64,000 nucleotides of DNA, taken from contig NZ_SMBU01000009.1 in NCBI RefSeq assembly GCF_004342485.1, positions 97,761-161,760 on the forward strand, in the 5' to 3' direction. Below, piece by piece: positions 30,218 to 39,626 of this stretch. The position numbers and the translations under genes were made by a program. This stretch comes from Roseateles saccharophilus (GTDB lineage Bacteria > Pseudomonadota > Gammaproteobacteria > Burkholderiales > Burkholderiaceae_C). The notes under the pieces were generated by a model. That model saw only the letters and a list, made by a program, of their open reading frames with translations. It had not been told where the DNA came from and did no database searches. Position 1 is the stretch's first letter; each line of letters begins with the position of its first letter.

Positions 30218-31211
30218 GTTTGGCTCCCAGCCAGCTCTCCTGAGAGCCGGTCAGCATCTTGTCGATCTTGAGGGCGTATTTGCCGTTGGAGGTGCCGTAG
30301 TGGCAGTTGAAGACGGGCACGCCGTCCACCTTGGTCTGGATCATCGGCTCCAGGTCGAGCTCGATGAAGTCGCCCGCCTTGAAGGCCAGCAGCTGCTCCA
30401 CGGTGGCGGGCGCCGTGCCCAGCTCGGCCACGAGCTCGACCTCGGCGGCCTGGATCTGCGTCTTCAGCAGGTTGATCCAGCGCCGGTCGGGCTCGGAGGA
30501 GTCGCCGACCGTCGTCGAGTACAGCACGTCGCGGATGGGCTCCAGCGTCGAGTAGGGGATGCAGAAATAGATCGTGCCGCTGGTCTCGCCGATCTCCAGC
30601 GTGAACGAGGTCGACACGACGATCTCGCTGGGCGTGGCGATGGTGGCGAACTGGGGCTGCATCTCGGAGCGCTGGTACTCCAGCTCCAGCGGGTAGATGC
30701 CCTTCCAGGCCTTGTGGTACTCGGCGAGGATGACCTCGACGATGCGGGTGATGACGCGCTGCTCGGTGGGCGAGAAGTCGCGGCCCTCGATGCGGGCGTG
30801 GAACTTGCCAATGCCGCCGAACAGGGAATCGATGACGGCGAACACGAGGGTCGGGTCGCAGACGATCAGCCCACTGCCGCGCAGCGGCTTCACCGACACG
30901 ATGTTGAAGTTGGTCGGGACGACGATTTCTCGAAGGAAGGCCGAGTACTTCTGCACCTTGATGCCGCCGATGGCGACCTCGGGGCTCTTGCGGATGAAGT
31001 TGAACAGGCCGACGCGGATGTTGCGCGCGAAGCGTTCGTTGATGATCTCCATCGTGGGCATGCGCCCACGGACGATGCGTTCCTGGCTCGCGAGGTTGTA
31101 CTCGCGTATGCCGCCGACCTGCTCCTCCTCCTGCTCGAGCTTCTGGCTCTCGCCGGTGATGCCCTGGAGCAGTGCATCGACTTCGTCTTGGGAAAGGATC
31201 TGCTGATTCAT
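30207..31211 (-). CDS. fliM: Flagellar motor switch protein FliM
   Basis: A 334-residue switch protein. The N-terminus (MNQQILSQDEVDALLQGI) is the CheY-P binding helix. The middle CheC-like domain includes GSGLIVCDPTLVFAVIDSLFGG. The C-terminal SpoA domain (about 255-325) binds FliN. It receives signals from the CheY proteins of this window and sets rotation direction. It lies 13 bp after fliL. Confidence 0.98.
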   Translation of the reverse strand: MNQQILSQDEVDALLQGITGESQKLEQEEEQVGGIREYNLASQERIVRGRMPTMEIINERFARNIRVGLFNFIRKSPEVAIGGIKVQKYSAFLREIVVPTNFNIVSVKPLRGSGLIVCDPTLVFAVIDSLFGGIGKFHARIEGRDFSPTEQRVITRIVEVILAEYHKAWKGIYPLELEYQRSEMQPQFATIATPSEIVVSTSFTLEIGETSGTIYFCIPYSTLEPIRDVLYSTTVGDSSEPDRRWINLLKTQIQAAEVELVAELGTAPATVEQLLAFKAGDFIELDLEPMIQTKVDGVPVFNCHYGTSNGKYALKIDKMLTGSQESWLGAKHEP

Positions 31212-31224
31212 GGCGAATCCGCGG

Positions 31225-31818
31225 TCACTGCACGATGAAGTTGGAGAAGAGCACCTGGGTGACGGGGCTCTCGACGGCGGCCTTCTTCGTTTTCTTCTTC
31301 TTTGGCGCGTCGGCCGCGGGTTCCTCGTCCGCGTTGTCGAGCTCGATGCCCATGGGCCGCACCGACTCGCGCATGATGTCCTTGGCCAGCTTTTCCTTGC
31401 CCTCGACGCTCAGCAGCTCTGCGGCCGTCTTGCGCGACAGCACGACCAGCACGTTGTTGCGGATGGCTGGCATATAGGTCTTGATCTGGTCGGCGAAGTG
31501 CGGGTCGTCGACTTGCAGCGTGATGCCGATCTGGGCGAAGCGGTCCACGTCCTTGTCGGCCAGGTTGACGGTGAAGGGGTCCAGCGGCACGAAGGTGGGC
31601 GGGTGGTCGCTCTTGGCGTGGGCCTTGGCCTTGACCGGGGCCTCGGTGGTGTCGGCGGCGTCCTCGCCGTCCTCGGCGGGCTTCTTCTTCAGCAGCAACA
31701 GCGCCGCGCCGCCGCCGGCCAGCACCAGCACCAGCACGGCGGCGATGATGATGATCAGCTTCTTCTTGCTGCCGCCTCCCTTGGGGGCGGCTCCTTCGGC
31801 AGCCGGCGCAGTCGCCAT
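31225..31818 (-). CDS. fliL: Flagellar basal body-associated protein FliL
   Basis: A 197-residue single-pass inner-membrane protein: a Lys-rich cytoplasmic start (GGGSKKK), one helix (LIIIIAAVLVLVLAGGGAAL) and a periplasmic domain (PLDPFTVNLADKD, QIGITLQV, IRNNVLVVLS). The C-terminus ends with the conserved VLFSNFIVQ. A lysine-rich insertion (PKKKKTKK, about 173-180) lies before the end. FliL surrounds the stator near MotA/B and supports torque. A 126-bp gap separates it from fliK. Confidence 0.96.
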   Translation of the reverse strand: MATAPAAEGAAPKGGGSKKKLIIIIAAVLVLVLAGGGAALLLLKKKPAEDGEDAADTTEAPVKAKAHAKSDHPPTFVPLDPFTVNLADKDVDRFAQIGITLQVDDPHFADQIKTYMPAIRNNVLVVLSRKTAAELLSVEGKEKLAKDIMRESVRPMGIELDNADEEPAADAPKKKKTKKAAVESPVTQVLFSNFIVQ

Positions 31819-31944
31819 GGGAACTCCTTGAACATCCGCGGCCCATCGGACGCAATGGGCAGCGCTTCGCCCGATTATTGACCCCGGGATGGGCCGATAA
31901 GCCTGGATTAGCCAGCGCGGTGCGTGGCTAATTCCACTTCAGCT

Positions 31945-33189
31945 TCAGGCGAAGGTGTCGAGCAGGCCGACCGTGCGCCGCGTCGCAGGCGCATCGATGC
32001 TGCTGTTGCCGCCGACCCGGCCCGGGGCTGCCACGCCTGCGCCAGCCGTGCCGCTGCCACGCTCGGCGCTCGTGTCGTAGCCGCCACGCTGTTGCTGCGG
32101 AGCCTGCTGGAAGACGCCGCCACCCGACAGCGTCAGGCCCTGGCCCTGCAGTGCGGCGGCGAGGTCGGGCAGGCTTTGCTCCAGCGCCTGACGCGTCTCG
32201 GCCTGGACCGCGTGAAAGGACACCTGGGCCTGCGAGCCGTCCACGACGATCTGCACGGCCACCGGACCCATGTCGGCGGGGTTGAGCTGCAGCTCGGCAT
32301 GCTGCACGCCGTCCACGGCCATCAGGCTGACGCGGGTGGCCACTTCGGGGGCGAAGGCCGCGCTCAGCGGCGGAGAGGCGATGGCGGCGGAGGCCGCAGC
32401 CCCGGTGCCGGTGGCCGGTGCGGCATTGGCCGAAGCCGCCTGCAGGCTGGCGGCGAAGCTCGGCGGGGCGGCGTCGGTCGTGCCATGCGGGTGCGGGCCG
32501 GTCGGCGTGGTGTCCAGGGCCTTGGACGCGTCCGCGGCGGCAGCGGCAGCATGACCGGCCTTGGCATCGGACGTGTCGGTCAGGCCGACGGACCGGGCGG
32601 TGGCGGCATTGGCCTTGATGTCCTGGCCGGCTCCGCCCGCGCGGCGGCTGCCGCGCGCGTCGGTGGCGGTGGCCGCCGCCGGCTCGGCCGCATCGCCGGC
32701 CGGGGCCTTGGCGGCGGCGGCCTGAAGCGCGGCCTGGGCCGCCGCAGCCGCGGCTGCGGCGTTGGGCAGGCCGATCAGGGACGTGAATTCGTTCAGGCCA
32801 GCGGTGGCGGGCCGGGCCTTTTCGTCGGCACCTGCCTTGCCGTCGGCAGTGGCCTCGGTGGGCTTGTCGGCATCGGTCGGGGCCTTGTCCGGGGCGGCGG
32901 GCTTGGCCGCGTCGTTGCCGCGCGATTTGGCGGTGGTGGCCGGCTTGGGCGGCGCGCTCGTGCTGGCGCTGGCCTGCGGCGCCTCCTGGGCCGCGGCGGC
33001 TTCGTGCGGTGCCGGGGCGGTGGACGGCCGCGGTGCAGCAGCCTGGGGCTGGGGGGCGGCAGGTGGCGGGGCCTGCACGGTCAGCATCTGCGCGAAGCTC
33101 GGGCCGGCGCTGCTGCGCGGCGCGGCGGGTTGGGGCAGGGCTGGCGCGGCGGCCTTGTTCGCGTTGACGGCGGCTTGCGGGCTCAGCAT
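31945..33189 (-). CDS. fliK: Flagellar hook-length control protein FliK
   Basis: A 414-residue, very Ala-rich secreted ruler protein. The N-terminal and central part (1-300) is low complexity with Pro/Ala/Lys/Thr. The C-terminal Flg_hook domain (about 305-375) is recognisable from AELQLNPADMGPVAVQIVV and VSFHAVQAETRQALEQSLPDL, the part that switches FlhB substrate specificity. The ATG at 33189 follows the fliJ stop at once; the longer frame to 33396 lies inside fliJ and is rejected. Confidence 0.9.
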   Translation of the reverse strand: MLSPQAAVNANKAAAPALPQPAAPRSSAGPSFAQMLTVQAPPPAAPQPQAAAPRPSTAPAPHEAAAAQEAPQASASTSAPPKPATTAKSRGNDAAKPAAPDKAPTDADKPTEATADGKAGADEKARPATAGLNEFTSLIGLPNAAAAAAAAQAALQAAAAKAPAGDAAEPAAATATDARGSRRAGGAGQDIKANAATARSVGLTDTSDAKAGHAAAAAADASKALDTTPTGPHPHGTTDAAPPSFAASLQAASANAAPATGTGAAASAAIASPPLSAAFAPEVATRVSLMAVDGVQHAELQLNPADMGPVAVQIVVDGSQAQVSFHAVQAETRQALEQSLPDLAAALQGQGLTLSGGGVFQQAPQQQRGGYDTSAERGSGTAGAGVAAPGRVGGNSSIDAPATRRTVGLLDTFA

Positions 33190-33193
33190 GGCA

Positions 33194-33646
33194 TCAGGCG
33201 TGGGCTTGCAGGCTGCGGCGCAGATGCACACGGGCGGCGAATTCGTCGGCAGTACGCTGCTCATGGCGGTCGGCGGCGGCCCGGGCCTCGGCCTCGCGGC
33301 GCTTGATGAGCTGGCGCAGCGCGGCCACGCGCATCTCGGCCGCGCGCAGCGTGTCGCGGGCGCGCACTTCGCGCTGGTCGGCATGCTGGGCGACATGGCC
33401 CTGCGTGTCTACGGCCTGGTTCAGGCGCTGGCCGAAGCTCTGGTAGCAGGCGACGATGTCCATCGTCGTCGCGCGCGAGAACTGCTCGGTCCAGCGCTGC
33501 TGGTATTCCTGGCGGTAGCCGGACAACTCGCCATGCTGGGCGCGCGCGGCCTGGGCCTGGGCGTTGGCCGCATGCAGGGCCTGGGCGGCGGCGTCGCGTT
33601 CCGCCTCGGCGCGTTCGAGCAGCAGGCTCAGCGTGGTTGCACTCAT
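33194..33646 (-). CDS. fliJ: Flagellar export protein FliJ
   Basis: A 150-residue, almost entirely coiled-coil protein rich in Ala, Arg, Glu and Gln. It forms the central stalk of the FliI ATPase ring and escorts export chaperones. There is little sequence signature beyond heptads; length and position between fliI and fliK make the assignment safe. The gap to fliK is 4 bp. Confidence 0.9.
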   Translation of the reverse strand: MSATTLSLLLERAEAERDAAAQALHAANAQAQAARAQHGELSGYRQEYQQRWTEQFSRATTMDIVACYQSFGQRLNQAVDTQGHVAQHADQREVRARDTLRAAEMRVAALRQLIKRREAEARAAADRHEQRTADEFAARVHLRRSLQAHA

Positions 33647-33717
33647 TCAAAACTCCAGCGCGCGCACAGGCCGGCGGCCCGGCGCTAAGTCGTTATCGGC
33701 GCGCCTGTCCCCGGGGT

Positions 33718-35145
33718 TTAGGCGCCCTGGACCACGGCCTGCAACTGGCTGACGCTGGCGTGAAGAAGTGCCGGGCTGTGCATGTCCTGCTGCAGCAGCC
33801 GCGTCATGTCGGCATGCAGGCGCACGGCCAGATCCAGCTCGGGGTCGCTGCCCGGGGCATAGGCGCCGAGCTGGATCAGGTCGCGGGCCTTGTTGTATTT
33901 CGCCAGAAGCTGGCGGAAGCGACGCGCGGAATCGACCTGGTTTTGGGGTGCAACACTGGTCATCACCCGCGAGATGGAGCGCTCGATGTCGATGGCCGGG
34001 TAGTGGCCGGCCTCGGCCAGCTCGCGCGACAGCACGATGTGGCCGTCCAGGATGCCGCGCGCCGCGTCGGCGATCGGGTCCTGCGGGTCGTCGCCCTCGG
34101 TCAGCACGGTGTAGAAGGCCGTGATCGAGCCCTCGCCGGCCAAGCCGTTGCCGCTGCGTTCCACCAGCTGGGGCAGCTTGGCGAAGCAACTCGGCGGATA
34201 GCCCTTGGTGGCGGGCGGCTCGCCGATGGCCAGGGCGATCTCGCGCTGGGCCATCGCGTAGCGCGTCAGCGAGTCCATCAGCAGCAGCACGTGGCGGCCT
34301 TGGTCGCGGAAATACTCCGCGATCGCGGTCGCGTAATGGGCGCCCTGCATGCGCATCAACGGCGGCGCGTCGGCGGGTGCCGCGACGACGACGCTGCGCT
34401 TGCGGCCCTCCTCGCCGAGGATGTCCTCGATGAACTCCTTGACCTCGCGGCCGCGCTCGCCGATGAGGCCCACGACGATGACGTCGGCCTGGGTATAGCG
34501 CGCCATCATGCCGAGCAGCACCGACTTGCCGACGCCGGTGCCGGCGAACAGCCCGAGGCGCTGGCCGCGGCCGACGGTCAGCAGCGCGTTGATCGCGCGC
34601 ACGCCGGTGTCCAGCGGCGTGCGCACCGGGTCGCGGTCCATCGCGTTGATGGGCCGGCGCACCATGGGTTCGTTGTGGATGTTGCCGATGTCGCCGCCGC
34701 GGTCCAGCGGGTGGCCGTGCGGGTCGACGACGCGGCCGAGCAGGCCGTCGCCCATCGGCAGGTGCAGGCCGCGGTCCTCGCCGCGGCGCCAGGGGTGCAG
34801 GGGCTGGCCCAGCCGGGGTGCCAGCGGCGGCAGGTGGCGCGGCACGACGGTGGCGCCGCTGGACAGGCCCTGCACCTCGTCGGTGGGCATCAGGTAGGCG
34901 CGGTCGCCCGAGAAGCCGACGACCTCGGCGTTGACGGGCGCCATGCCGCGGCGCGGGCTGTTGCCGCTGCTGGGCATCTGGATGCGGCAGACCGAGCCCA
35001 GCGGGACGCGGATGCCGGTGGCCTCCAGCACCAGGCCGGCCACGCGCACCAGCTTGCCGTGGGACTCCAGCGGCGCGGCATTGCCGGCCAGCGTCTCGAG
35101 GTCGCAGAGGTAGCGCTGCCAGCGGCCAGTGCGCTCACTCGTCAT
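33718..35145 (-). CDS. fliI: Flagellar type III export ATPase FliI
   Basis: A 475-residue F1-beta-like ATPase that powers unloading of export substrates. Walker A ([11 protein letters not shown]), Walker B ([21 protein letters not shown]) and the family segment [21 protein letters not shown]-type are present. The ATG at 35145 (MTSERTGRW) overlaps the fliH stop by 11 bp; the longer frame to 35415 runs inside fliH. An N-terminal extension of about 20 residues is the FliH-binding helix. Confidence 0.97.
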   Translation of the reverse strand: MTSERTGRWQRYLCDLETLAGNAAPLESHGKLVRVAGLVLEATGIRVPLGSVCRIQMPSSGNSPRRGMAPVNAEVVGFSGDRAYLMPTDEVQGLSSGATVVPRHLPPLAPRLGQPLHPWRRGEDRGLHLPMGDGLLGRVVDPHGHPLDRGGDIGNIHNEPMVRRPINAMDRDPVRTPLDTGVRAINALLTVGRGQRLGLFAGTGVGKSVLLGMMARYTQADVIVVGLIGERGREVKEFIEDILGEEGRKRSVVVAAPADAPPLMRMQGAHYATAIAEYFRDQGRHVLLLMDSLTRYAMAQREIALAIGEPPATKGYPPSCFAKLPQLVERSGNGLAGEGSITAFYTVLTEGDDPQDPIADAARGILDGHIVLSRELAEAGHYPAIDIERSISRVMTSVAPQNQVDSARRFRQLLAKYNKARDLIQLGAYAPGSDPELDLAVRLHADMTRLLQQDMHSPALLHASVSQLQAVVQGA

Positions 35146-35926
35146 CGCTGTCGCCTTCGCGGCGGTCTTCCCAGATGGACTTCTGGCCGATGGCGGAGAC
35201 GGCCTGCTGCCAGCGCGTGGCGAGCGTGGCGTCGACGCTGGCGATGTCGGCGTCCACCTTGACGCCGCCGCGCGGCACGTCCGGGTCGGGCACGAGCTGG
35301 GCCTCGCGGGCCTGCATCTCGCTGCCGGCGCCTTGCTGCACCAGGGGGTAGTCGTCGGGGTGTACGCGCACGCGCACATGGCGGGCCGACAACTGCAGCG
35401 CCTCCACCGCGTCATGCGCGACGCGCGCGATCAGCTCGGGGCGCTGCTCGATCTCGCTGCGCACGACCTGGCGGGCCAGCTCGACGGCGATGCGGGCGAC
35501 GGATTGGGCCATGTCGCCCTCCAGGGCCTGCAGTTCGGCATCGAAGTTCTTCACCAGGGTGCCGACCTGTGCGCTGATCTGCTGGGCGAAGCTGTGCTTG
35601 AAGGCGTCCAGCGCGGCCATGCCGTCGCGGTAGCCGTCCTGGTAGCCGCCCTGGCGCACGGCCTGCAGCTGCTCCTGCACGTCGGGCTGGGGCGGCGGCG
35701 GGGGCGGCTCGGCGGCCGCGGGGGCGGCCGGGTTGGGTACGGCGGGCGTGCCGGGGCGCATCGGCGCGAAGGGCGAGGGCGCGGTATCGCCCAGGTTGTC
35801 CGGGTTCCAGGCCTTGGCGCCCTGGACCTCCTCGCCGGGGATGAAGCGCGCGTAGGTGGCGCGGCGCTCGCCCTCGCGGCGGTCGGGCGGCGGCACCTGC
35901 CGCGGCGGTTGACGACTGGTGACCAT
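35135..35926 (-). CDS. fliH: Flagellar assembly protein FliH
   Basis: A 263-residue regulator of FliI. A disordered Pro-rich N-terminus (with PPPPPPQPD near residue 80) is followed by the characteristic [13 protein letters not shown] Gly-repeat helix. A coiled coil and a V/A-ATPase subunit-E-like C-terminal domain complete it ([25 protein letters not shown]). The ATG at 35926 is chosen because the open frame further upstream reads through hairpin-rich intergenic repeats and lacks FliH homology. Confidence 0.92.
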   Translation of the reverse strand: MVTSRQPPRQVPPPDRREGERRATYARFIPGEEVQGAKAWNPDNLGDTAPSPFAPMRPGTPAVPNPAAPAAAEPPPPPPQPDVQEQLQAVRQGGYQDGYRDGMAALDAFKHSFAQQISAQVGTLVKNFDAELQALEGDMAQSVARIAVELARQVVRSEIEQRPELIARVAHDAVEALQLSARHVRVRVHPDDYPLVQQGAGSEMQAREAQLVPDPDVPRGGVKVDADIASVDATLATRWQQAVSAIGQKSIWEDRREGDSDDE

Positions 35927-35984
35927 ATCAGTCGCTCTCCAGGGCATCGCTGATCGGATGCAGTTCGGGCCGAGCGCCGGGCCT

Positions 35985-36147
35985 GCCATTGGCCAGAGGC
36001 CAATGGCCTTTCGTAGGCACAAGCAGTCCGCAGGGACTGCTTGTGTCCGACTCCAGTTCCCAAGCCGGCCCGTCATGGCGATGTGCTTGCCGGTCGCGCC
36101 GGCAAGCATCGCCGTCCCCCAGGGGGACCGGCCAAGGTACTCCTTGG
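35985..36147. repeat. Array of five hairpins between fliG and fliH
   Basis: The 238-bp gap is packed with near-perfect palindromes. 35985-36007: GCCATTGGCC / GGCCAATGGC. 36018-36045: CACAAGCAGTCC / GGACTGCTTGTG, 12-bp arms. 36084-36108: TGCTTGCCGG / CCGGCAAGCA. 36114-36128: CCCCC / GGGGG. 36132-36147: CCAAGG / CCTTGG. The first two modules recur, in the same order, on the other side of fliG. No coding frame with homology exists here. Confidence 0.85.
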
Positions 36148-36164
36148 ACGAGGGGCTTCATGTT

Positions 36165-37160
36165 CTAGACAAATTGATCGTCACCGCCGCCGGCGAGCAC
36201 GATCTGGCCTTCGTCGACGAGGCGGCGCACGATCTTGAGCATTTCCTTCTGCTCGGCCTCGACCTCGGACAGGCGCACGGGGCCGCGGGTCTCGAGGTCC
36301 TCGCGCAGCGTCTCGGCGGCGCGGGTGGACATGTTGCGGAAGATCTTCTCGCGCAGCTCGGCGCTGGCGCCCTTGAGCGCGACGATGAGGCTCTCGGTCT
36401 GCACTTCCTTCAGCACGGCCTGGATGCCCCGGTCGTCGATCTTGTTCAGGTCGTCGAACGTGAACATGTTGTCCATGATCTTCTGGGCCAGGTCGGCGTC
36501 GGCCTCGCGCACATAGTCCAGCACCGAGGCCTCGACGCTGGAGCCCATCATGTTGATGATCTCGGCCGCCGTCTTGGCGCCGCCCAGCGAGCTCTTCTTC
36601 ATGCGCTCGCCGCCGGCCAGGATCTGGCTCATGACCTCGTTGAGGTCTTTCAGCGCGGTCGGCTGGATGCCGTCCAGCGTCGCGATGCGGATCAGCACCT
36701 CGTTGCGGCCGCGCTCGGGGAAGAGCTTGAGGACCGAGGCGGTCTGGTCGAAGTCCAGATGGGCCAGGATGGCCGCGATGATCTGCGGGTGCTCGTTGCG
36801 CAGCAGTTCGGCCACGCTGGCGGCATCCATCCACTTCAGGCTCTCGATGGAGGAGACGTCGCTGCCCTGCAGGATGCGGTCCAGCAGCAGGTTGGCCTTG
36901 TCCTCGCCGAGGGCCTTGCGCAGCACGGCGCGCACATATTCGTCGGTGTCGGTGACCAGGGTGCTGTGGGTCTCGGCGACGTCGTCGAACTTGTCCAGCA
37001 CCAGCTCGACCTGGGCGCGCTTGATGACCTTGAGCTTGGCAATCGTCTCGCCCAGCGCCTGCACCTCCTTGGGCGACAGATGCTTGAAGACCTCGCTGGC
37101 CTCCTCCTCGCCCAGCGACATCAACAGAATTGCGGCGCTCTCGATGCCCTTGTCATCCAT
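36165..37160 (-). CDS. fliG: Flagellar motor switch protein FliG
   Basis: A 331-residue C-ring protein linking FliF to the switch and interacting with MotA. Visible are the N-terminal FliF-binding helices (MDDKGIESAAILLMSLGEEEA), the middle EHPQ-motif region (LLRNEHPQIIAAILAHL) and the C-terminal torque helix with charged residues (MFTFDDLNKIDDRGIQAVLKEV). The ATG at 37160 is preferred over a TTG two codons earlier. Both flanking gaps, to fliF and to fliH, are unusually large and filled with palindromes. Confidence 0.97.
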   Translation of the reverse strand: MDDKGIESAAILLMSLGEEEASEVFKHLSPKEVQALGETIAKLKVIKRAQVELVLDKFDDVAETHSTLVTDTDEYVRAVLRKALGEDKANLLLDRILQGSDVSSIESLKWMDAASVAELLRNEHPQIIAAILAHLDFDQTASVLKLFPERGRNEVLIRIATLDGIQPTALKDLNEVMSQILAGGERMKKSSLGGAKTAAEIINMMGSSVEASVLDYVREADADLAQKIMDNMFTFDDLNKIDDRGIQAVLKEVQTESLIVALKGASAELREKIFRNMSTRAAETLREDLETRGPVRLSEVEAEQKEMLKIVRRLVDEGQIVLAGGGDDQFV

Positions 37161-37188
37161 GCTCAAACCTCACGCAAAGGCGCAGTGC

Positions 37189-37333
37189 CTTCCCAGGCGG
37201 CTGCCGTGGAACCGGCTTTGCCGGGCCACTTGCAGCTGCCAAGGCCGGAGGCCTTGTCCCTCGCCAGGCACAAGCAGTCCACAGGACTGCCTGTGTCCGG
37301 GCTCGGCCCCCTTGAGGGGGCTCGCGAAGCGAG
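37189..37333. repeat. Palindrome array between fliF and fliG
   Basis: Modules in order: a CTTCCC-led long hairpin (37189-37240, copy 1 of the GGCTTTGCC element, right arm partly decayed); AAGGCC / GGCCTT (37241-37255); CACAAGCAGTCC / GGACTGCCTGTG (37269-37295, one mismatch); CCCCC-TTGA-GGGGG (37306-37321); CTCGC-GAA-GCGAG (37321-37333). The tail TAGGGGGTGGG then runs into the fliF end. The CACAAGCAGTCC module matches the one at 36018. Confidence 0.85.
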
Positions 37334-37350
37334 TAGGGGGTGGGTCATTT

Positions 37351-39039
37351 TCATGCGGGCGTCTCACCCGCCATCCAGTCGCGCACGATGTTGGCGACGG
37401 CGACCGGATTGTCGCGTGCCAGCGCGCGGGCGCGGTTCAGCTTTTCGCTGTGCACCGGGGCCTCGAGCTTGGGCATGCCGGCGGCGCCGGGCAGCAGTTC
37501 AGTGTCGTCCACGACCTCGTCCACGGTCTCGGGCTTTTGCTCCGGCGGCGGCGGGGCGGCGGCCCTGATGGCCGGGCGGATCATGCCGAACACGGCGATC
37601 AGCGCGATCAGCACGCAGGCTGCCGGCACGATGGCGCTGCGCAGCAGGTCGGTCAGCCAGGGCTGCTTCCACAGCGGCATGTCCGCCGGCTCGGTCTTGT
37701 CGACGACGAAGGGCGCGCTGACGACCTTGACCGAGTCGCCGCGCTCGCCGCTGAAGCCCATGGCCTCCTTGACGAGCTCGGTCAGGCGGGTGATCTCCTC
37801 GGCCGGCACGGGCTGGGTCGTCGTCTTGCCCTTGGCGTCGGTCACGCTGCGCTGGTTGACGACGATGGCCGCGCTCAGGCGCTTGACGTTGCCGACCGCG
37901 CCGCGCGTGACGCGCACCGTCTTGTCGAGCTCGTAGTTGGTGACCTGCTCGCGCCGGTTGCTGCTCGTGCCGCTGCTGCCCTGGGCGGCCTGCAGCGGCG
38001 CGCTGGCGCCGTTGACGGGTGCGGTGGCCGGCACCGGCGGCTGGTTGGTGGCGGCGCCCGGCACGCCGGTGGGCTGGGCGGCGTTGGCATTGGTCTGCTC
38101 GCTGCTCTGGCTGGAGCGCACCGAGGCCTGGGTGTTGGCGCCCTGGTTGGGGCGGTATTCCTCGGCGGTGGCCTCGGTCTGCGAGAAGTCGACGTCGGCC
38201 GTCACCGTGGCGCGCAGGTTGTCGCGGCCGACGACCGGCTCCAGCAGTTCGAGGATGCGCTTGTTGTAGCCGGCCTCGACCTGCTGCTTGTATTGCAGCT
38301 GCTGGCTGTCCAGGCCGTTGGCGCCGTCGGGGCCGGCCTGGGAGAGCAGGGCGCCGGTCTGGTCGAGCACGCTGACCGCCTTGGGCGCGAGCTCGGGCAC
38401 GCTGCTGGAGACGAGGTGGACGATGCCGGCGATCTGGGCGCGGTCCAGCGTGCGTCCGCCGCGCAGCGTCAGCATCACGCTGGCGCTGGGCTTCTGCTGC
38501 TCGCGGAAGAAGCCGTTCTGCTGCGGGATGGCCAGGTGCACACGCGCGTCGGCCACGTCGGACAAGGCCGTGATGGTGCGCGTCAGCTCGCCTTCCAGCG
38601 CGCGCTGGAAGTTCAGTCTCTCGTTGAACTGGGTCTGGCCGATGCTGGACTTGTCCATCAGCTCGAAGCCGACCGTGTTGCCCGTGCCGCCCTTGGGCAG
38701 GCCCTGGGCGGCGAGCTTCATGCGCAGCTCGTAGACCTGGCCGGCGGGGACGAGGATGGTGCCGCCGGCCTCGTGCTTGTAGGGCACATTCATCGCCGCG
38801 AGCTGGCCGATGACGGCGCCGCCGTCCTTGTCGGCCAGGCCGGTGAACAGCGGACGGTAGTCGCCCTGGGCCGACCACAGCGTCACGGCCAGCACGGCGC
38901 CGGCCAGGGCCAGCAGGCCGGCACCCATGGTCAGCTTGCTGCGCAGCGGCAGGCCGTTGATGCGCTGGACGAAGTTGGGCGCCTCGACGGGCGTGACCAT
39001 CATCGGGGCTGCTGCGGGGGCGCTCAGGGCTGTGTCCAT
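37351..39039 (-). CDS. fliF: Flagellar MS-ring protein FliF
   Basis: A 562-residue membrane ring protein. TM1 (about 38-58) is followed by the first ring-building motif region (YRPLFTGLADKDGGAVIGQL). YscJ-like and FliF-C domains follow, and a Gln/Asn/Ala/Pro-rich variable loop around 320-370. TM2 is near 450-470. The cytoplasmic C-terminus that binds FliG ends ANIVRDWMAGE. The ATG at 39039 begins the recognisable FliF N-terminus; the frame upstream to 39468 lies opposite fliE and is rejected. First gene of the fliF-R run. Confidence 0.96.
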   Translation of the reverse strand: MDTALSAPAAAPMMVTPVEAPNFVQRINGLPLRSKLTMGAGLLALAGAVLAVTLWSAQGDYRPLFTGLADKDGGAVIGQLAAMNVPYKHEAGGTILVPAGQVYELRMKLAAQGLPKGGTGNTVGFELMDKSSIGQTQFNERLNFQRALEGELTRTITALSDVADARVHLAIPQQNGFFREQQKPSASVMLTLRGGRTLDRAQIAGIVHLVSSSVPELAPKAVSVLDQTGALLSQAGPDGANGLDSQQLQYKQQVEAGYNKRILELLEPVVGRDNLRATVTADVDFSQTEATAEEYRPNQGANTQASVRSSQSSEQTNANAAQPTGVPGAATNQPPVPATAPVNGASAPLQAAQGSSGTSSNRREQVTNYELDKTVRVTRGAVGNVKRLSAAIVVNQRSVTDAKGKTTTQPVPAEEITRLTELVKEAMGFSGERGDSVKVVSAPFVVDKTEPADMPLWKQPWLTDLLRSAIVPAACVLIALIAVFGMIRPAIRAAAPPPPEQKPETVDEVVDDTELLPGAAGMPKLEAPVHSEKLNRARALARDNPVAVANIVRDWMAGETPA

Positions 39040-39187
39040 GAAGGCGGCAAGGAACGAGAGGAGGGCCTGGATCGGCCGATGGCGCAAATTATTCGTGCCG
39101 ACCTCCTCAAGAAAGCGCTGAAGTGGCCGACCCCGCCCGCGTATCTCGGGGCTTCGCGTCCGCGGCTTGCTGCCAAAGTGCCGCCCC

Positions 39188-39514
39188 ATGGACATGAAGC
39201 TGCGCCCCTTCGATTTCGCCCAGGCTGCCGCCCGCGCGGGCCTGGGGGTCAACGGCCAGCCGCTGTCCGTGAAGCCGGCCGCCACGACCGGCGCGAGCTT
39301 CGGCGACGCGATGACGCAGGCGCTGAAGAACGTCAGTGCCCAGCAGAACGAGGCGACGCGGCTGCAGCGCGAGGTGCAGCTCGACAACCCCACCGTCAGC
39401 CTCGAGGAGACCATGGTCTCGATGCAGAAGGCCCAGATCGGCTTCCAGGCGACGCTGCAGGTGCGCAACCGCCTGGTCTCGGCCTACTCCGAGATCATGA
39501 ACATGCAGATCTGA
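39188..39514 (+). CDS. fliE: Flagellar hook-basal body protein FliE
   Basis: A 108-residue rod adaptor joining the MS ring to the rod. The conserved C-terminus (VSLEETMVSMQKAQIGFQAT and VRNRLVSAYSEIMNMQI) is diagnostic. The ATG at 39188 or the one at 39194 could be the start. It is divergent from fliF across 148 bp that must hold both promoters; no sigma-28 or sigma-54 element could be assigned there. Confidence 0.95.
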   Translation: MDMKLRPFDFAQAAARAGLGVNGQPLSVKPAATTGASFGDAMTQALKNVSAQQNEATRLQREVQLDNPTVSLEETMVSMQKAQIGFQATLQVRNRLVSAYSEIMNMQI

Positions 39515-39535
39515 GCGCTTCGCTCGATTTGGTGT

Positions 39536-39617
39536 CTTCCCAAGCGGCTGCCGTGGAACCGGCTTTGCCGGGCCACCGGCAGCGCCCCTTGAGGGGGCCG
39601 GCGCCAGCCGGTAGGGG
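39536..39617. repeat. GGCTTTGCC composite palindrome, copy 2 (fliE-fimT gap)
   Basis: A long hairpin: GCTGCC-GTGG (39547-39556) pairs with CCAC-C-GGCAGC (39573-39583), enclosing CCGGC-TTT-GCCGG (39559-39571). A second module CCCC-TTGA-GGGG lies at about 39586-39597. It is nearly identical to copy 1 (37189) over the first 40 bp and related to copy 3 (50188). It separates two convergent genes and may act as their terminator. Confidence 0.85.
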
Positions 39618-39626
39618 GAGGGCCGA

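Noticed and set aside
31890-31900. GCCGATAA on the plus strand in the fliL-fliK gap as a sigma-28 promoter for an antisense RNA
   Set aside because: The -10 is perfect, but the -35 (ATTA) is poor and it points into the 3' end of fliK with no downstream gene. It is kept only as a chance match.
35927-36109. N-terminal extension of FliH
   Set aside because: The open frame continues upstream of 35926 but consists of translated hairpin repeats, and FliH family features begin after the ATG at 35926.
35985-37333. CRISPR array
   Set aside because: The repeats are heterogeneous inverted repeats without regular spacers or cas genes.
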